64,000 nt of DNA from Aneurinibacillus terranovensis DSM 18919. GTDB taxonomy: Bacteria; Bacillota; Bacilli; Aneurinibacillales; Aneurinibacillaceae. Under the pieces are notes generated by a model. It did not search any database and had not been told where the DNA came from. It was given only the letters and a program-made list of their open reading frames with translations. Below are positions 42,041 through 50,741 of the stretch, piece after piece. Every line of letters begins with the position of its first letter. The stretch's first letter is position 1. Location of the stretch: the NCBI RefSeq assembly GCF_000430625.1, contig NZ_AUMJ01000024.1, positions 1 through 64,000 of the forward strand, given 5' to 3'. The position numbers and the translations under genes were made by a program.

Positions 42041-43420
42041 TTACGAGTGAATACCTTTGCCAAGCCAACTCGCGGCGGCTTCCATCATGGTTTCCGATAC
42101 GGTTGGGTGCGGAAAAATCATATTCGCCATTTCTTCAACAGTTCCTTCCAGATACATAAAGGCCGATGCCGTAGAAAGCATTTCTGTTACATGCGAACCC
42201 ACAAACACTGCACCCAGAATTTCCCCATATTTTTCTTCTGCAATGATTTTCACAAACCCATCCGCATCATCACTGGCAATGGCTTTTCCATTACCCGCAT
42301 GATGGTATATTTCTACTTTGACTTTATATCCTTTTTTACGCGCCTCTTCTTCCGTTAGTCCTACACTGGCAATTTCGGGCTGGGTATACACACATCGTGG
42401 AACGACCCGGTAATCCATCGGTTGACATCCTCCAACCGCATTGATCACCGCTACAGTTCCCTCGGCACTGGCTACGTGGGCCAACTGCCAACCCCCGACG
42501 AGATCGCCCACTGCGTAAATTCCCCTGATGCTGGTTTCCAAATAATCGTTTACCGCTACAAACGGGCCATTCATATTCAATCCTAACCCTTCCATTCCAG
42601 ATAGATTAGGTTGACGACCGACGGCGATTAAGATTTCCTCGCAATCCAACTCGATTCCCTTTCCGTCAGGGCTTGTTACCCTAACGACCCGATCATTTCT
42701 CTTGGTGTCTATCGATTCAACTTTTGTTTGGGTCATAATAGTAATGCCTTTTTTTTCTAACGAGTTTTGAATGGCAGTAGCTGCATCCGGATCTTCATTC
42801 GGCACCAATCGGTCAGCCATTTCTACGATGGTTACGTTTGTCCCTAAACTTTCAAAGATGCAGGCAAATTCAATCCCGATAACACCGCCGCCGATAATGA
42901 CGATGGAATTCGGGATTTCTGTCAACCTAAAAATGGTATCACTCGTATGATAAGCCACTTCCTTTGTGCCTTCGATCGGGGGAACCAAAGGAACGGAACC
43001 CGTAGCTAAAATCACGGAATCGGCTTGAATCGTTTGATTCTCGTTTCCGGAAATCAGGATCGTTTTATCTTTCTGAACCGTACCTTCCCCCTGGTACACA
43101 TCTACCTTCCCTGCTTTAAGCAAGGAAGCGATCCCCATTCGCAGGCGTTTGATGACTTGATCCTTGCGAGCCATCATTTTTTCAAGAGAAAGAGTCAGCT
43201 CCCCTGTTTCAATCCCCCAGTTTTTCGCTGCTTTAATATCCTGGATCACTTCCGCATGGCGCAGGAGGGTTTTCGAAGGGATACAGCCGCGATTTAAACA
43301 GGTTCCACCTAACTGATCGGCTTCAATCAACGCGACCGTCTTTCCTTCCTTTGCCGCACGGATCGCCGCTACATAACCACCTGGACCGCCGCCGATCACC
43401 ACAATATGATAAGATTTCAT
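42041..43420 (-). CDS. acoL: Dihydrolipoyl dehydrogenase (E3) of the acetoin-type complex
   Basis: The 459-residue flavoprotein has the FAD motif VVIGGGPGGYVAAIRAA, the redox disulfide GGTCLNRGCIPSKTLL, the NAD motif IVIIGGGVIGIEFACIFESL and the C-terminal His-Glu pair in IFPHPTVSETMMEAA. It reoxidises the dihydrolipoyl arms of E2 with NAD+. It is the last gene of the acoABC-lpd operon, 12 bases behind E2. The symbol acoL is given by context; a generic E3 (lpdA) working in several complexes is possible. Confidence 0.92.
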   Translation of the reverse strand: MKSYHIVVIGGGPGGYVAAIRAAKEGKTVALIEADQLGGTCLNRGCIPSKTLLRHAEVIQDIKAAKNWGIETGELTLSLEKMMARKDQVIKRLRMGIASLLKAGKVDVYQGEGTVQKDKTILISGNENQTIQADSVILATGSVPLVPPIEGTKEVAYHTSDTIFRLTEIPNSIVIIGGGVIGIEFACIFESLGTNVTIVEMADRLVPNEDPDAATAIQNSLEKKGITIMTQTKVESIDTKRNDRVVRVTSPDGKGIELDCEEILIAVGRQPNLSGMEGLGLNMNGPFVAVNDYLETSIRGIYAVGDLVGGWQLAHVASAEGTVAVINAVGGCQPMDYRVVPRCVYTQPEIASVGLTEEEARKKGYKVKVEIYHHAGNGKAIASDDADGFVKIIAEEKYGEILGAVFVGSHVTEMLSTASAFMYLEGTVEEMANMIFPHPTVSETMMEAAASWLGKGIHS

Positions 43421-43432
43421 GATTATTTCCCC

Positions 43433-44758
43433 CTAAACGATCAGTTGATAAGGATTCTCTAACGCATCTTTTACTTCTTGAAGGAACTCGGCGGCTGGCG
43501 CTCCGTCGACGACGCGATGGTCAAAGGAAAGGCTCAGCGTCATCATCGGTCGGATTTCAATGTTTCCTTGGACGGCTACAGGCTTCTCGAGAATTCGTCC
43601 TACGCCAAGGATGGCGGTTTCCGGCTGATTGATGATCGGGGTGAAAGCGTCAATCGCATACATCCCCAGATTACTGATCGTAAACGTACCCCCGGACATA
43701 TCGCCTGGAAGAAGCTTATTTTCTCTGGCTGCTTTTGCTAACTGTTTGCAATCCGCTGTCAGATCCGCCAGCCCTTTTTGTTCGGTTTGCTTGACAACAG
43801 GAACAACCAAACCATTCGGAACCGAAACAGCCAATCCAATATGGACATGCGGATGGTAGACGATATAGTCCCCCTGCAAGGAGGCATTAACGCTTGGATG
43901 TAAGACAAGCGCATGAGAAACGGCCTTCATAATAATTTCTGTATACGATAAACGAAATCCGGTTTTCTTCTCAACTACCGGGAGCAATGCTTTTCTCATG
44001 CCAATGGAACCCGTCATATCTACTTCCGTTGTTAAGGTTACGTGCGGTGCCGTCGTTACACTCTGGAGCATGCGCTGCGCGATAACTTTACGCATGCCTT
44101 CCACTTTCACCCGGTCGCCACCTTCCGCAGGCAGTTGTTGAGTCGGTTGACGATACGTTTGATTGAGCACATCTTCTTTGCGCACTTTCCCCTGCGGACC
44201 CGAACCGGTAATGGATTCGAGAGAAACGCCTTCCGCCTTCGCTATTTTCTTCGCTAAAGGCGTAGCCTTTACCAGCGTATAATTTTCTACATCGGCTTTG
44301 TGAATCCGTCCATGGGGACCGGATCCTTCGATTTCTTGAAGAGAAATCTTTTTTTCTTTCGCTATCTTTCTGGCAGCAGGCGTAGCCCGTACTTTTTCTG
44401 TTTCTCGTACGTTCCCGGCTTCTTCCTGAGAAGAGGATTCAACGTTTTCGGTTTCCGCAGGACGTTGTCCACCATCAATGGATCCATCCATACTTGGCGG
44501 AACATCAGGTACCACTTCCCCTTCGGCGCCGATGTAACCAATCACTTGATTAACAGGAACGACCGCATCCGGTCCATAGTAGATTTTCAATAGTTTCCCC
44601 GTTGCATACGATTCGACTTCGATATTGATTTTGTCGGTTAAGACCTCGAGTAAGATGTCTCCTTCCTGGACATCATCCCCTTCCTCCTTAAACCATTGAA
44701 GGATCGTACCCGTTTCCATCGTCATACTTAACTTGGGCATGAATACGTCTGTTGCCAT
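43433..44758 (-). CDS. acoC: Dihydrolipoamide acetyltransferase (E2) with one lipoyl and two subunit-binding domains
   Basis: The 441-residue E2 has an N-terminal lipoyl domain (residues 1-80, lipoyl Lys in EVLTDKINIEVES), two tandem peripheral-subunit-binding domains (ATPAARKIAKEKKI with SGPHGRIHKADV, then ATPLAKKIAKAEGV with SGPQGKVRKEDV) and a C-terminal catalytic domain ending with SFDHRVVDGAPAAEFL, the His motif. Two binding domains in one chain are less common than one; they could increase E1/E3 loading. The operon and E1 sequences point to an acetoin dehydrogenase, though pyruvate or branched-chain 2-oxoacid complexes are related. Confidence 0.88.
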   Translation of the reverse strand: MATDVFMPKLSMTMETGTILQWFKEEGDDVQEGDILLEVLTDKINIEVESYATGKLLKIYYGPDAVVPVNQVIGYIGAEGEVVPDVPPSMDGSIDGGQRPAETENVESSSQEEAGNVRETEKVRATPAARKIAKEKKISLQEIEGSGPHGRIHKADVENYTLVKATPLAKKIAKAEGVSLESITGSGPQGKVRKEDVLNQTYRQPTQQLPAEGGDRVKVEGMRKVIAQRMLQSVTTAPHVTLTTEVDMTGSIGMRKALLPVVEKKTGFRLSYTEIIMKAVSHALVLHPSVNASLQGDYIVYHPHVHIGLAVSVPNGLVVPVVKQTEQKGLADLTADCKQLAKAARENKLLPGDMSGGTFTISNLGMYAIDAFTPIINQPETAILGVGRILEKPVAVQGNIEIRPMMTLSLSFDHRVVDGAPAAEFLQEVKDALENPYQLIV

Positions 44759-44771
44759 GCTCTCTCCCCCT

Positions 44772-45755
44772 CTACGCTCGGTTTACGGTCTCTTTCACGG
44801 CTGCGATAATATCCGGCACCTGCGGAATCGCTGCTTTTTCAAGAATCGGGTTATAGGGCATGGGAATGGCTAACCCTCCCAATCGTTTGATCGGGGCATC
44901 CAGGTAATCGAATGCTTCACTTTCAGCGATCATACTGGCGATTTCACCACCGTATCCACCCCGTTTCACGGCTTCATGGACGACGACAAGCCTTCCTGTT
45001 TTCTTTACGGAAGCAATAATTGTTTCTTCGTCGAGGGGTACGAGAGTGCGTGGATCCACAATCTCTACACTAATCCCTTCTTTGTCCAGTTCTACCGCTG
45101 CTTCCAGTGCTTTATGAACCATAATCGCGGTTGCGACAATCGTGACATCTGTTCCTTCCCGTTTAATATCCGCTACACCGAGAGGGATCGAATAGGAACC
45201 TTCCGGTACATGTCCTTTCGTTCGGTAGCATAGTTTATGTTCATAAAAAATAACCGGATTTTCATCATCCATCGCGGCTTTTAACAATCCCTTGGCATCG
45301 TACGCGGTAGAAGGTTGGACCACCTTTAATCCGGGAATATGAGCCATCCACGCTTCCAGGCTTTGCGTATGCTGTGCGGCAGCTCCCGTACCCGAGCCAG
45401 CGGGAGTACGTAGAACCAGCGGAACTTTCCCTTTTCCACCGAACATGTACCGATTTTTAGCTGCCTGGTTGACGATTTGATCGGTGGCTATCGTAATAAA
45501 ATCAGAAAATTGCAATTCAATGATCGGTTTCATCCCTGTCATGGCCGACCCCACAGCTGCACCTGCAATGGCTGCTTCGGAAATGGGTGTATTTCGTACA
45601 CGTTCAGGGCCAAATTCCTCAATCATTCCACGAGTAACCCCGAAAGCGCCTCCATATACCCCGATGTCTTCCCCCATAATGAACACATCCGGGTTAACTC
45701 TCATTTCTTCCTGCATGGCTTCTCGTACAGCTTCTAAATAGGTGATCTCTCTCAT
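44772..45755 (-). CDS. acoB: Acetoin-type dehydrogenase E1 component, beta subunit
   Basis: The 327-residue TPP-enzyme beta chain begins [20 protein letters not shown], then [48 protein letters not shown] and [19 protein letters not shown], which closely follow AcoB-type proteins. The Glu that activates TPP lies in the N-terminal segment. It pairs with the alpha subunit encoded 27 bases upstream. The complex splits acetoin to acetaldehyde and acetyl-CoA if the assignment is right. No regulator such as AcoR is next to it. Confidence 0.9.
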   Translation of the reverse strand: MREITYLEAVREAMQEEMRVNPDVFIMGEDIGVYGGAFGVTRGMIEEFGPERVRNTPISEAAIAGAAVGSAMTGMKPIIELQFSDFITIATDQIVNQAAKNRYMFGGKGKVPLVLRTPAGSGTGAAAQHTQSLEAWMAHIPGLKVVQPSTAYDAKGLLKAAMDDENPVIFYEHKLCYRTKGHVPEGSYSIPLGVADIKREGTDVTIVATAIMVHKALEAAVELDKEGISVEIVDPRTLVPLDEETIIASVKKTGRLVVVHEAVKRGGYGGEIASMIAESEAFDYLDAPIKRLGGLAIPMPYNPILEKAAIPQVPDIIAAVKETVNRA

Positions 45756-45782
45756 CCTTACTCTCCTTCCTGCATCTCTGTA

Positions 45783-46775
45783 TTATGCGTATACATCTTC
45801 TTCTAACGTATCGAGAGAAGGCATCGGGCTATTTTGCGCAAACTCCACAGCCTCTTCAATCTGTTTTTTTGCCTTTTGTTCGATTTCATTGGCCTGCTCT
45901 TCTGTCAGAATCCCTTCAGCGATAAGGTCTTTCTTCATGCGGGCAATGGGATCCCGATGATTTCTCCATTCCAGTTCTTCTTCACGTGTGCGGTATTTTT
46001 TCGCATCACTCTTGGAATGCCCTTTCCAACGATACGTTTTGGCGTCGATAAGCGTGGGGCCTTTTCCGCTTTTTGCGCGTTCTACTGCTTCGGCCATCAC
46101 ATTCATCACGGCGAAAATATCATTTCCGTCCACAACAACTCCGGGAATTCCATATGAGCTTGCCCGATCTGCGATATTTTCAATGTTGGTCATTTCTTTG
46201 ACAGACCCAGACATCCCGTATTGATTATTTTCACAAAAGAAAATGACCGGAAGATCCCAAATCGAAGCCATATTCAGTGATTCATGGAAGCTTCCCTCGT
46301 TGGAGGCACCGTCCCCAAAGAAAGAAACCGTTACGTACCCAAGATTCTTCATTTTGGAAGTTAAAGCCGCCCCAACCGCGATAGGAATTCCGCCGCCCAC
46401 AATTCCGTTGGCTCCTAAGTTCCCCTTGTCAACATCCGCAATATGCATGGAGCCGCCTTTTCCTTTGCAATACCCCGTCTCCCTGCCAAACAGTTCTGCC
46501 ATCATGCGATTTACATTGGCTCCTTTTGCGATACAGTGACCGTGTCCCCGATGGGTACTGGTGATTTTATCCTGTTCCTCCAACAAAGCGATCGCACCGG
46601 CAGCTGTAGCTTCTTGCCCGACACAAAGATGAGTTGTTCCATGTATAAGACCCTTGGCAAAAAACTCATCCACTTTTTCATCAAAAAAACGAATCAGCCA
46701 CATTTGGTGAAATAACTCAACAAGCTTTTCTTCTTTTATATTGCTTGGAAATTTTATACTATGAATCATGTCCAA
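45783..46775 (-). CDS. acoA: Acetoin-type dehydrogenase E1 component, alpha subunit
   Basis: The 330-residue alpha chain has the TPP-binding motif FFGDGASNEGSFHESLNMA and ENNQYGMSG, the heterotetramer motif STHRGHGHCIAKGA and YRWKGHSKSDAKKYRTREEE. The short length and the last motif suit AcoA better than PdhA or BkdAA. The ATG lies about 40 bases downstream of a sigma-A promoter; aco operons of other Bacillales use sigma-54, so the regulation here is different. It is the first gene of a four-gene unit. Confidence 0.9.
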   Translation of the reverse strand: MDMIHSIKFPSNIKEEKLVELFHQMWLIRFFDEKVDEFFAKGLIHGTTHLCVGQEATAAGAIALLEEQDKITSTHRGHGHCIAKGANVNRMMAELFGRETGYCKGKGGSMHIADVDKGNLGANGIVGGGIPIAVGAALTSKMKNLGYVTVSFFGDGASNEGSFHESLNMASIWDLPVIFFCENNQYGMSGSVKEMTNIENIADRASSYGIPGVVVDGNDIFAVMNVMAEAVERAKSGKGPTLIDAKTYRWKGHSKSDAKKYRTREEELEWRNHRDPIARMKKDLIAEGILTEEQANEIEQKAKKQIEEAVEFAQNSPMPSLDTLEEDVYA

Positions 46776-46815
46776 GCCTCCTTTACAATTGTTCCAATAC
46801 GTAACTTTGGTTCAT

Positions 46816-46845
46816 AGTATAACAATTCGCTCTATTTACAGTCAA
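46816..46845 (-). promoter_or_regulatory. Sigma-A promoter of the acoABC-lpd operon
   Basis: Minus strand: TTGACT, 18 bases, TATACT, about 40 bases before the acoA ATG. It diverges from the PTS promoter 60 bases away. Confidence 0.7.
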
Positions 46846-46904
46846 TACATTTGTTTTAATGTATATCAAATGTTATTTGAGTTTGAAAAGTTAAAAAAAT
46901 ATTA

Positions 46905-46933
46905 TTGACTTATGCTTTGGATTCGCTTACAAT
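46905..46933 (+). promoter_or_regulatory. Sigma-A promoter of the glucitol-family PTS operon
   Basis: Plus strand: TTGACT (46905-46910), 17 bases, TACAAT (46928-46933). Transcription would start near 46940, inside the palindromic site that follows. Confidence 0.75.
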
Positions 46934-46940
46934 TCGATTT

Positions 46941-46967
46941 AACATATGGTAAACATGTTAACATATG
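46941..46967. promoter_or_regulatory. Operator-like palindrome at the PTS promoter
   Basis: AACATATG-GTAAACATGTTAA-CATATG: two CATATG hexamers (46943-46948, 46962-46967) flank a near-palindrome TAAACATGTTAA. It overlaps the expected +1 of the PTS promoter, a position suited to repression. The SorC/DeoR-type regulator at 40255 is the best candidate binder. Confidence 0.6.
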
Positions 46968-47020
46968 ATAAAGAATACCCAATACAACTGTTTGTACTCC
47001 ATTAAAGGTGGTGAAAAAAA

Positions 47021-47278
47021 ATGGTGGCGACAAATGTAAAAGTGATGTTGAATTCAGGATTGCATGCACGCCCGGCTTCAAACTTTATAAAAATCGCGAG
47101 TAAATATACGTGCGATATCTCCTTAGAGAAGGAAGGCAAAAAAGCTAACGCTAAAAGCATTATGGGGGTCATGTCTCTTGCCATTACGAAAGGAACTGAA
47201 ATTACCGTCTCCGCTGAAGGAGATGACGCGGAAAAAGCACTTGCTGAGTTAACGGAATTTCTTTCCCGGGAGCACTAA
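47021..47278 (+). CDS. HPr-like phosphocarrier protein
   Basis: The 85-residue protein has the HPr active site LNSGLHARPASNFIK with His15, and KSIMGVMSLAITKG with Ser46, the site used by HPr kinase in Firmicutes. Both regulatory residues are therefore kept. It is the first gene of the glucitol-type PTS operon, 88 bases behind the promoter, with GGTGGTG before the ATG. A second, housekeeping HPr is expected elsewhere in the genome, so this looks like a dedicated copy for the EIIA encoded at the end of the operon. It could also be a regulatory (Crh-like) paralogue, but Crh lacks His15. Confidence 0.92.
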   Translation: MVATNVKVMLNSGLHARPASNFIKIASKYTCDISLEKEGKKANAKSIMGVMSLAITKGTEITVSAEGDDAEKALAELTEFLSREH

Positions 47279-47334
47279 TCCGGACGTATGGAATTGTAAA
47301 TAACTACAAATATTTAACAGTAGGAGTGAGAACT

Positions 47335-48582
47335 ATGTCGATTTATCATTTATTAAAGTTGCGCGAACAGGAAGGCAGTTCTATTGGTGTGGCCGTCATT
47401 GGCGCAGGTCAAATGGGTTATGGATTAATCGCTCAAATTTCAAGAATACCTGGCATGCAAGTTCGTGGGGTTTGTGATGTGAATGTCTCGGCTGCGGAGA
47501 GAGCCGCTAACTACTATCTGGGACAGTTGGGTGACCGTAAGCATGATATTCTTGTAAATAAAGATTTCAGAAAAGTTATTCAACAAGAAACTGTTGACGT
47601 AGTAGTAGATGCAACCGGTGTTCCGGAAGTTGGGGCTAAGCTGGCCCTGGAAACGCTGTTAGCGAAAAAACACTTAGTTCTTTTAAATGTAGAGGTTGAC
47701 ATCACGATTGGCTCCATTCTTTCCCAAATGTTTAATGCTGCCGGTCTGGTATATACCGGTTCTGCAGGAGATGAGCCAGCCGCTACTATGGAACTTGTTG
47801 AATTTGCCCAATCTATTGGACTTGACGTTGTTGTGGCAGGCAAAGGTAAAAACAACCCCTTTATTCCTACTGCAAACCCGGATACATGCGCCGACGAAGC
47901 CAAACGCAAACATATGAGCCCGCACATGCTCGCTTCCTTTCAGGACGGAACAAAAACAATGGCTGAAATGAACCTGTTAAGCAACGCCACCGGGTTTATT
48001 CCCGACAAAGTTGGAATGCATGGAGTATCGGCTGACGTGAAAACCGTTGGAGACAAATTAAAGCTTATTTCTGAAGGCGGAGTTCTTGAGAAGTATGGTG
48101 TTGTAGAATATGTTCACGGCCTTGCCCCGGGAGTATTTGTTATTGTTCATAGCCCCTTAGAGCCAGTAGATGCAGAGCTTCGTTATTTATCCGTCGGTAA
48201 AGGACCTTACTATACGCTGTACCGTCCGTATCACCTGGCCAGTTTAGAAACTCCTATCTCTGTAGCAAGAGCTTTACTGCTTAATGAGCCAACGATTCAA
48301 ACGATTGGCGGACCTGTTTCTGAAACGGTAGCCGTCGCTAAACGCGATATCGTTGCTGGAGAGAAAATTGATGGAATCGGTGGTTATTCTGTTCGTGGTG
48401 TAGTCGAAACCCACCGGGAAGCGGTAGAACAAAAACACATTCCGATCGGTCTCATTGCCGGGGATGTGGTGGCAAAACGAAATATTGAAGTTGGCCAATT
48501 TTTAACGTATGACGACGTTGAAATGGATACAACCACGACAGTATGGCACCTTCGTCAGCTGCAAGATGGTCTATTCCGTTAA
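47335..48582 (+). CDS. NAD(P)-dependent oxidoreductase with C-terminal SAF domain
   Basis: The 415-residue protein has a Rossmann motif VAVIGAGQMGYGLIAQISR near residue 18, VVVDATGVPEVGAKLALETL and a homoserine-dehydrogenase-like core (residues 1-330), then a SAF domain (AVAKRDIVAGEKIDGIGGYS ... IPIGLIAGDVVAKRNIEVG). ATG at 47335 follows GGAGTGAG; an in-frame GTG at 47326 is too close to it. Proteins of this build occur next to glucitol-type PTS genes in Firmicutes. It probably acts on the phosphorylated product of the transporter, taking the place of sorbitol-6-phosphate dehydrogenase, which is absent here. The substrate is unknown. Confidence 0.8.
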   Translation: MSIYHLLKLREQEGSSIGVAVIGAGQMGYGLIAQISRIPGMQVRGVCDVNVSAAERAANYYLGQLGDRKHDILVNKDFRKVIQQETVDVVVDATGVPEVGAKLALETLLAKKHLVLLNVEVDITIGSILSQMFNAAGLVYTGSAGDEPAATMELVEFAQSIGLDVVVAGKGKNNPFIPTANPDTCADEAKRKHMSPHMLASFQDGTKTMAEMNLLSNATGFIPDKVGMHGVSADVKTVGDKLKLISEGGVLEKYGVVEYVHGLAPGVFVIVHSPLEPVDAELRYLSVGKGPYYTLYRPYHLASLETPISVARALLLNEPTIQTIGGPVSETVAVAKRDIVAGEKIDGIGGYSVRGVVETHREAVEQKHIPIGLIAGDVVAKRNIEVGQFLTYDDVEMDTTTTVWHLRQLQDGLFR

Positions 48583-48612
48583 TATTATTTGACCTTGAGA
48601 GGAGGTGAAGTC

Positions 48613-49047
48613 TTGAATACCTTGTTATGGATTACACTGGGGGCTGCGGCCTGGTTGTTGCAATATGCGTTTACCCTTATTCAAATTCGGCATTACCGCT
48701 CCGCAATGAAAGAATTGGTCGATCAATATCGTGGTTTGGACGGTTTTCATCTCTTCTCGGGTATTTCCAGAAAAGCGTTAGGTTCCGGCGCGATTGTATT
48801 GCTCATCGTGGACGATGATTATCGGATCCACAATTGTAAGGTTCTGTCTGGTATTAGCGTCTTTACCCGCTTCAAGCCATTTACAAAATGTGAAGGTCAA
48901 CACGTGGCAGAGGTTCTCGCAGAAGCTTACAAAACGGTAAAGAACCGAAGAGCCAGAGTAAGTGCCAAAAGTAAATCGTTGGCGAAAGCGTTTCAAATGG
49001 CCTCTGAAAATGCAATTCAAGTTATTTCGTCAAAAAAGGCGGCCTAA
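48613..49047 (+). CDS. gutM: GutM-like transcriptional co-regulator / membrane-anchored protein
   Basis: The 144-residue protein has an N-terminal membrane helix (TLLWITLGAAAWLLQYAFTL) and the GutM body with YRSAMKELVDQYRGL, SGAIVLLIVDDDYRIHNCKV and GISVFTRFKPF. GutM (SrlM) activates glucitol operons in enteric bacteria and accompanies glucitol PTS genes in Firmicutes. TTG at 48613 behind GGAGGTG is preferred to the earlier TTG at 48589. It lies 30 bases behind the oxidoreductase and 23 bases before EIIC. No DNA-binding motif is seen, so a direct role in transcription is uncertain. Confidence 0.85.
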   Translation: MNTLLWITLGAAAWLLQYAFTLIQIRHYRSAMKELVDQYRGLDGFHLFSGISRKALGSGAIVLLIVDDDYRIHNCKVLSGISVFTRFKPFTKCEGQHVAEVLAEAYKTVKNRRARVSAKSKSLAKAFQMASENAIQVISSKKAA

Positions 49048-49070
49048 ATCTTAATTAAGGAGGAAGTTTC

Positions 49071-49637
49071 ATGCACTGGATCGTATGGGCAGGTTCACAT
49101 TTTATCGGCATGTTTAATGAAGGTGGCAAAACCTTCATGGGTCTCGTCACCGGTATTATTCCGACATTGATTGTTCTATTAACCTTTACCAATGCCATTA
49201 TTAAATTGATTGGAGAAGAACGGACAAATAAAGCACTTCGCTTTGCTTCGAAATACCTCATTCTACGCTATACGTTAATGCCTGTGTTAGCGGTTTTAAT
49301 TCTTACGAACCCCATGTGTTATACATTTGGGCGCTTCTTACCAGAGAGACAAAAGCCAGCTTTTTATGATGCCTCTGTTTCCTTTGTGCATCCTGTAACC
49401 GCTTTCTTCCCTTATGCGAATGCCGGGGAGCTGTTTGTTTGGCTGGGTATAGCAAATGGAGTGGAAAAAGCCGGATTTAATATTGCCCCGTTAGGTGTCC
49501 GCTATTTCTTAGTCGGGATTGTTGTTATCTTCATTCGTGGGGTTGTGACTGAATATATCACAAAGTACTTAACTGCTCGTGGCGAAGCCAGAAATAAAGC
49601 AGCGGCTGGTTCGGATGAATTAGCCGAATCAGTATAG
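49071..49637 (+). CDS. srlA: PTS glucitol/sorbitol-family EIIC component
   Basis: The 188-residue membrane subunit matches GutA/SrlA: IVWAGSHFIGMFNEGGKTFM, GIIPTLIVLLTFTNAIIKLI, ILTNPMCYTFGRFLPE, YDASVSFVHPVTAFFPYANA and GELFVWLGIANG. About five helices are expected. It forms the sugar channel together with the membrane part of EIIBC. AAGGAGG precedes its ATG. The motif set defines the family, but the family also covers polyols other than sorbitol. Confidence 0.92.
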   Translation: MHWIVWAGSHFIGMFNEGGKTFMGLVTGIIPTLIVLLTFTNAIIKLIGEERTNKALRFASKYLILRYTLMPVLAVLILTNPMCYTFGRFLPERQKPAFYDASVSFVHPVTAFFPYANAGELFVWLGIANGVEKAGFNIAPLGVRYFLVGIVVIFIRGVVTEYITKYLTARGEARNKAAAGSDELAESV

Positions 49638-49652
49638 AAATGGGGGAGTATC

Positions 49653-50651
49653 ATGGCAAAATCAATTCGTGTTAAAAAAGGTTCCGGTGGCTGGGGGACA
49701 GGTTTTATCATCACGCCAAAAGGAAAGAAGGCCAAAGTCGTTTCCATTACCGGCGGCGGAATTCACCCGGTTGCCCAAAAAATTGCCGAACTGGCTGGAG
49801 TTGTGGCCGTAGATGGATTCTCTACATCAGTTCCCGAAGATGAAATGATGTGTGTCGTCATCGACTGTGGCGGAACGGCCCGCATTGGAGTTTATCCCAT
49901 GAAACGGATTCCCACCGTTGACGTTCTGCCTTCGTCACCTTCCGGTCCTCTGTCTAAATTTATTAAAGAAGATATCTTTGTATCCGGTGTAACAGTTAAT
50001 GACATAGAAATTGCTGAAGGTGAAGCACAGGCACAAGAAATAACTGAAAAGTTTGAACCGATTAATGCAAAAACATTTGAAGAGAAAAAAGCAGCAGCGA
50101 AGAAAGCGGCGGCGGCTTCCCAGAAGTCCAACTGGCTGCTGCGAATCTCTAAATCCATTGGGTATGTGATAGGAGTTCTTTATCAGGCTGGTCGCGACTC
50201 TGTTGATATGCTTCTCAAAAACATTATCCCTTTCATGGCTTTCGTTGCAATGCTAATGGGGATTATCAACTACACAGGCTTAGGGCAGCTATTAGCGAAG
50301 GGACTAGTGCCGCTGGCAGGTTCACTAGGCGGGCTAATCGTGTTGGTTGTTATTTGTACCATTCCTTTCTTATCTCCCGTTCTGGGCCCCGGGGCCGTAA
50401 TTGCTCAAATTATTGGAGTTTTGATCGGAAGCCAGATTGCCATAAAAGCAATTCCAGCCTCCTATGCCTTGCCCGCTTTGTTTGCGATTGATGGGCAGGT
50501 TGGATGTGACTTTGTCCCGGTAGGATTGTCCCTTGGGGAAGCCAAACCGGAGACGATTGAATACGGGGTGCCCGCTGTGCTTTACAGCCGTTTGATTACT
50601 GGTGTTGTGGCTGTAGTGATTGCTTATTTTGCAAGCTTGGGCATGTATTAA
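49653..50651 (+). CDS. srlE: PTS glucitol/sorbitol-family EIIB(C) component
   Basis: The 332-residue subunit has an N-terminal EIIB domain with SGGWGTGFIITPKGKKAKVV and the phosphorylated Cys in VVIDCGGTARIGVYP (Cys72), an Ala/Lys-rich linker (residues 130-160, KKAAAKKAAAASQ) and a C-terminal membrane domain with GLGQLLAKGLVPLAGSLGGL, CTIPFLSPVLGPGAVIAQII and GCDFVPVGLSLGEAKPETIE. The domain order is that of SrlE. It receives phosphate from the EIIA encoded next and, with EIIC, phosphorylates the imported polyol. It begins 15 bases behind srlA. Confidence 0.92.
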   Translation: MAKSIRVKKGSGGWGTGFIITPKGKKAKVVSITGGGIHPVAQKIAELAGVVAVDGFSTSVPEDEMMCVVIDCGGTARIGVYPMKRIPTVDVLPSSPSGPLSKFIKEDIFVSGVTVNDIEIAEGEAQAQEITEKFEPINAKTFEEKKAAAKKAAAASQKSNWLLRISKSIGYVIGVLYQAGRDSVDMLLKNIIPFMAFVAMLMGIINYTGLGQLLAKGLVPLAGSLGGLIVLVVICTIPFLSPVLGPGAVIAQIIGVLIGSQIAIKAIPASYALPALFAIDGQVGCDFVPVGLSLGEAKPETIEYGVPAVLYSRLITGVVAVVIAYFASLGMY

Positions 50652-50741
50652 TATTCAAAAGTATCTTATATTCAATTTATATCAGTCACTCTTCTAGTGA
50701 AAAATGACTATGCATTTTTATTATTACGAGGAGGAATTCAT

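Noticed and set aside
42041-46775. Pyruvate or branched-chain 2-oxoacid dehydrogenase operon
   Set aside because: The short E1-alpha with the YRWKGHSKSDA motif and the E1-beta text fit AcoA/AcoB better, though the substrate remains unproven.
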